From: Siphonodentalium dalli
Lineage: Eukaryota > Mollusca > Scaphopoda > Gadilida > Siphonodentaliidae
NCBI GenBank assembly: GCA_032622095.1
Contig: CP136061.1
Location: 12,231,287 to 12,295,286 of the forward strand
Reading direction: 5' to 3'
Length of the DNA: 64,000 nucleotides
Under the pieces are notes generated by a model. It ran no database searches and was not told the DNA's origin. It was given only the letters and a program-made list of their open reading frames with translations. Below are positions 61,987 to 64,000 of the stretch, one piece after another (the first letter of the stretch is position 1; every line of letters begins with the position of its first letter). Made by a program: the position numbers and the translations under genes.

Positions 61987-62506
61987 GAAATTAGTATTAC
62001 TCGTCATTGAAAATCTCACTTGAAATAATTGTATTCAAAATACGGATGCAGTTTGTAGGTCTGTGGTCAATTCACCATTCAATACGCATCAAAGTTACAT
62101 CTGTGTTTTCATTTAACTCTTATATACATGTATGAAATTGGATCTGTTGTGAGATTTTGGATATTGATTGATCTTGCCCTCCGATTGTACTCAGCCATCA
62201 TTGATCGTAATTTGTGGATGCTTAATGTCTAATGTTACAATGTCAATGGCTGATTGGCTGTACTGCATGTTTGATTCAGATTAATTGAATATTTGTATTT
62301 ATTTGAAGATTTGATGAATCAAGAAGCATTCTACAACGATCAAATTATAATTACCAACCTGAATAACTGTCATATTTTAGTGAGATTTTAAAAACAAACA
62401 TTTTGGCAAATGTACAATTTCATATGTGTAAGTTTATTTTTCATCAATTGGAAATTCGACAAAGCCTTGTTACCTAAAACAATGGAACCGTAGATTGTAT
62501 AATTAT
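61987..62506. other. AT-rich spacer
   Basis: No gene, RNA or repeat recognised. Confidence 0.4.
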
Positions 62507-62718
62507 AATCTTACTCCACCCATCCACCAATCATATTATTTATTAAATCTAATCTTACTCCACCCATCCACCAATCATATTATTTATTAAATCTAATCTT
62601 ACTCCACCCATCCACCCATCATATTATTTATTAAATCTAATCTTACTCCACCCATCCACCCATCATATTATTTATTAAATCTAATCTTACTCCACCCATC
62701 CACCCATCATATTATTTA
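62507..62718. repeat. 44-bp tandem repeat (about 4.8 copies), unrelated to the main satellite
   Basis: Copies start at 62507, 62551, 62595, 62639 and 62683. Each reads aatcttactccacccatcca, then cc(a/c)atcatattatttatt, then aaatct. The last copy is truncated. Same length as the large satellite but no sequence similarity. Confidence 0.95.
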
Positions 62719-62722
62719 TGGA

Positions 62723-63095
62723 AATGTTTGAGATACCATGTGTTTGTGCCATTCTGTGTCAGTCGAACAAACTATTTGTCGTGTAAGTGCTAAGTCTGAA
62801 GTATAATAAAATACAGTTTACTCTAATTGTTGCGGTATAAACGTTAAATATACGATTTTGGAACATGTGGTGTACTCTTTATTTCGTGCCGATCGTGGTA
62901 TATTACTGGCAACTTTGCTGTTGGTATAATACGGTAAAATTGATGGCCTACATTTTACAGTGTAGCATAATATGTCAGTATTATATCCTCTACACGGTAC
63001 AGTTTGATAGAAAACATCCAATGTGACATTTTGTCATGTGAATTTAAACGGAAATTTCGTTAATTTAGATCAATTTCATATTAAATAATATCAGT
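62723..63095. other. AT-rich spacer
   Basis: It contains atttacggtt/ttacagtgtag-type words resembling the ends of the neighbouring fold-back, perhaps a decayed copy. The frame 62818-63021 has no domain. Confidence 0.35.
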
Positions 63096-63259
63096 AATTT
63101 TACGGCACAATGTGCTGGCAAAGTTGCTGCCATTAAATTTGCTAAATTTTTACGGACATTTCGCATTTGTATATGTGTACAAATGTGTTTACGGATTTTC
63201 CGTAATTTTATAGGAAATATGATGGCAGCAAAATTGCCAGCACACCGTGCAGTAAAATT
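63096..63259. mobile_element. 164-bp fold-back element with 39-bp inverted ends (MITE-like)
   Basis: aattttacggcacaatgtgc, then tggcaaagttgctgccatt, at 63096-63134 is inverted at 63221-63259 (gatggcagcaaaattgccag, then cacaccgtgcagtaaaatt) with about six mismatches. The centre also holds ttacggattttccgtaa, a further palindrome. No target duplication could be fixed and no transposase is present. Confidence 0.7.
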
Positions 63260-64000
63260 GCGGATATTTTTAACAGTGTAGATTTCTCTTGTTTGACGAT
63301 GGAATGCTTTTGTAGATTAAGGGTTAATAAGGCTTGAAACGTTGAAGGGAAACGGTGAGTTCCATCTCTCCCTCGGGGCTGTGAAATCGCATTAGCAGAG
63401 AGCGATGGGCGAGAACTGGCTTCAGATTAGAGCTATTTTATGTTGTCCCGCGAGATCACGCGAGAAATGGATGAGGTTACGTTCCATTTATTTGATATCG
63501 ACAAGGCACTTTGTGTCGGTGATTCCGTTGAGCGCCTTATCTTTTCTGTCCGAACAGGACGTTCATCCTATTATGTTTATAACCCACCATTGATAGCTAT
63601 TTTACTGCCCATCATTAATTCTGTGAGCGTGTGGCCAACCTCAAAGTGGCGCTGTTTTATTTGGCGTTGTAGCTCAGTTATAACTAGTAATTACATGTTG
63701 TTGTCACGTTTCTGTGATACAAATTGGTCAATAGATATTTATTATGCTAAAAAACATCCTCCGAAATATTCAGAATCAATATCACCCCCGTGTACGTGGT
63801 ATCACCAAACCCGAGGGTATCACCAAACCAGACCGTGTGGTTTTGATAAATGAACATATCTTCCCTCAGATGAAGCTATATATCTCACAGTTAAATGTTA
63901 TATCCACTATTCGAAACATAATTTCGTCAAGCAGAATGTTTCCTCAATGGTATAGCGATCATAGCTATAGCATTTTCAAATAGTCACCAGATGAAAAATC
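63260..64000. other. Right-edge sequence, less AT-rich, no recognised gene
   Basis: Overlapping plus-strand frames at 63405-63593, 63440-63853 (137 codons) and 63744-63983 show no domain I recognise. A short direct repeat, ggtatcaccaaaccc or a near match, occurs at about 63799 and 63818. An exon cannot be excluded, since composition is closer to coding than elsewhere, but there is no positive evidence. Confidence 0.3.

Noticed and set aside
62507-62718. Outlying copy of the 44-bp satellite
   Set aside because: Same unit length but no sequence similarity to the satellite unit.
63660-63720. tRNA-like start (gtagctcagttata)
   Set aside because: No B box and no acceptor-stem pairing seen.
63440-63853. 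137-codon open frame as a gene
   Set aside because: No family features, no splice or start evidence that I can judge; left as unassigned.

Overview
The window looks like an intergenic, repeat-dominated stretch of a eukaryotic, probably animal, genome. No complete gene could be recognised. The evidence is the satellite DNA, several palindromic DNA-transposon relics, fragments of a LINE-type (non-LTR) reverse transcriptase, frequent microsatellites and AT-rich single-copy spacers. Many different minisatellites with frequent tacatgta-like words would fit a mollusc or another marine invertebrate, but that is a weak inference.

Layout. (1) 1-35760 is one continuous satellite: about 41 copies of a 59-bp unit (1-2417), then at a sharp junction 757 full copies plus one partial copy of a related 44-bp unit (2418-35760). 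The array is cut by the left window edge. (2) 35761-39150 is a chain of unrelated short arrays (62, 34, 24, 30 and 51 bp units) with related linker pieces next to several of them. (3) 39151-47290 is AT-rich spacer carrying arrays of 28, 32, 48, about 30 (AT-rich, 1.35 kb), 8 (CACCCCAT type), 37 and 48/49 bp, plus a small palindromic element. (4) 47291-53366 holds degenerate LINE reverse-transcriptase fragments on the minus strand (48364-49055), a family of about 250 bp elements with inverted ends, a broken coding-like fragment (51041-51375) and two palindromic elements. (5) 53367-55345 is a 45-bp array interrupted by a transposon-like palindromic insertion. (6) 55346-60600 has two copies of a roughly 490-bp element with long inverted repeats, a 33-bp array and several microsatellites. 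(7) 60600-61986 is a 21-bp array of about 66 copies, open in two forward frames. (8) 61987-64000 has a 44-bp minisatellite unrelated to the main satellite, a 164-bp fold-back element and unassigned sequence.

Nothing here forms a pathway. The biological content is satellite evolution: unit-length switching, exact register over 33 kb, several scales of higher-order duplication, and core homogenisation with diverged edges. Mobile-element remnants lie around and inside the smaller arrays. Open reading frames in the window nearly all come from arrays whose unit length is a multiple of three and are not good evidence for proteins.
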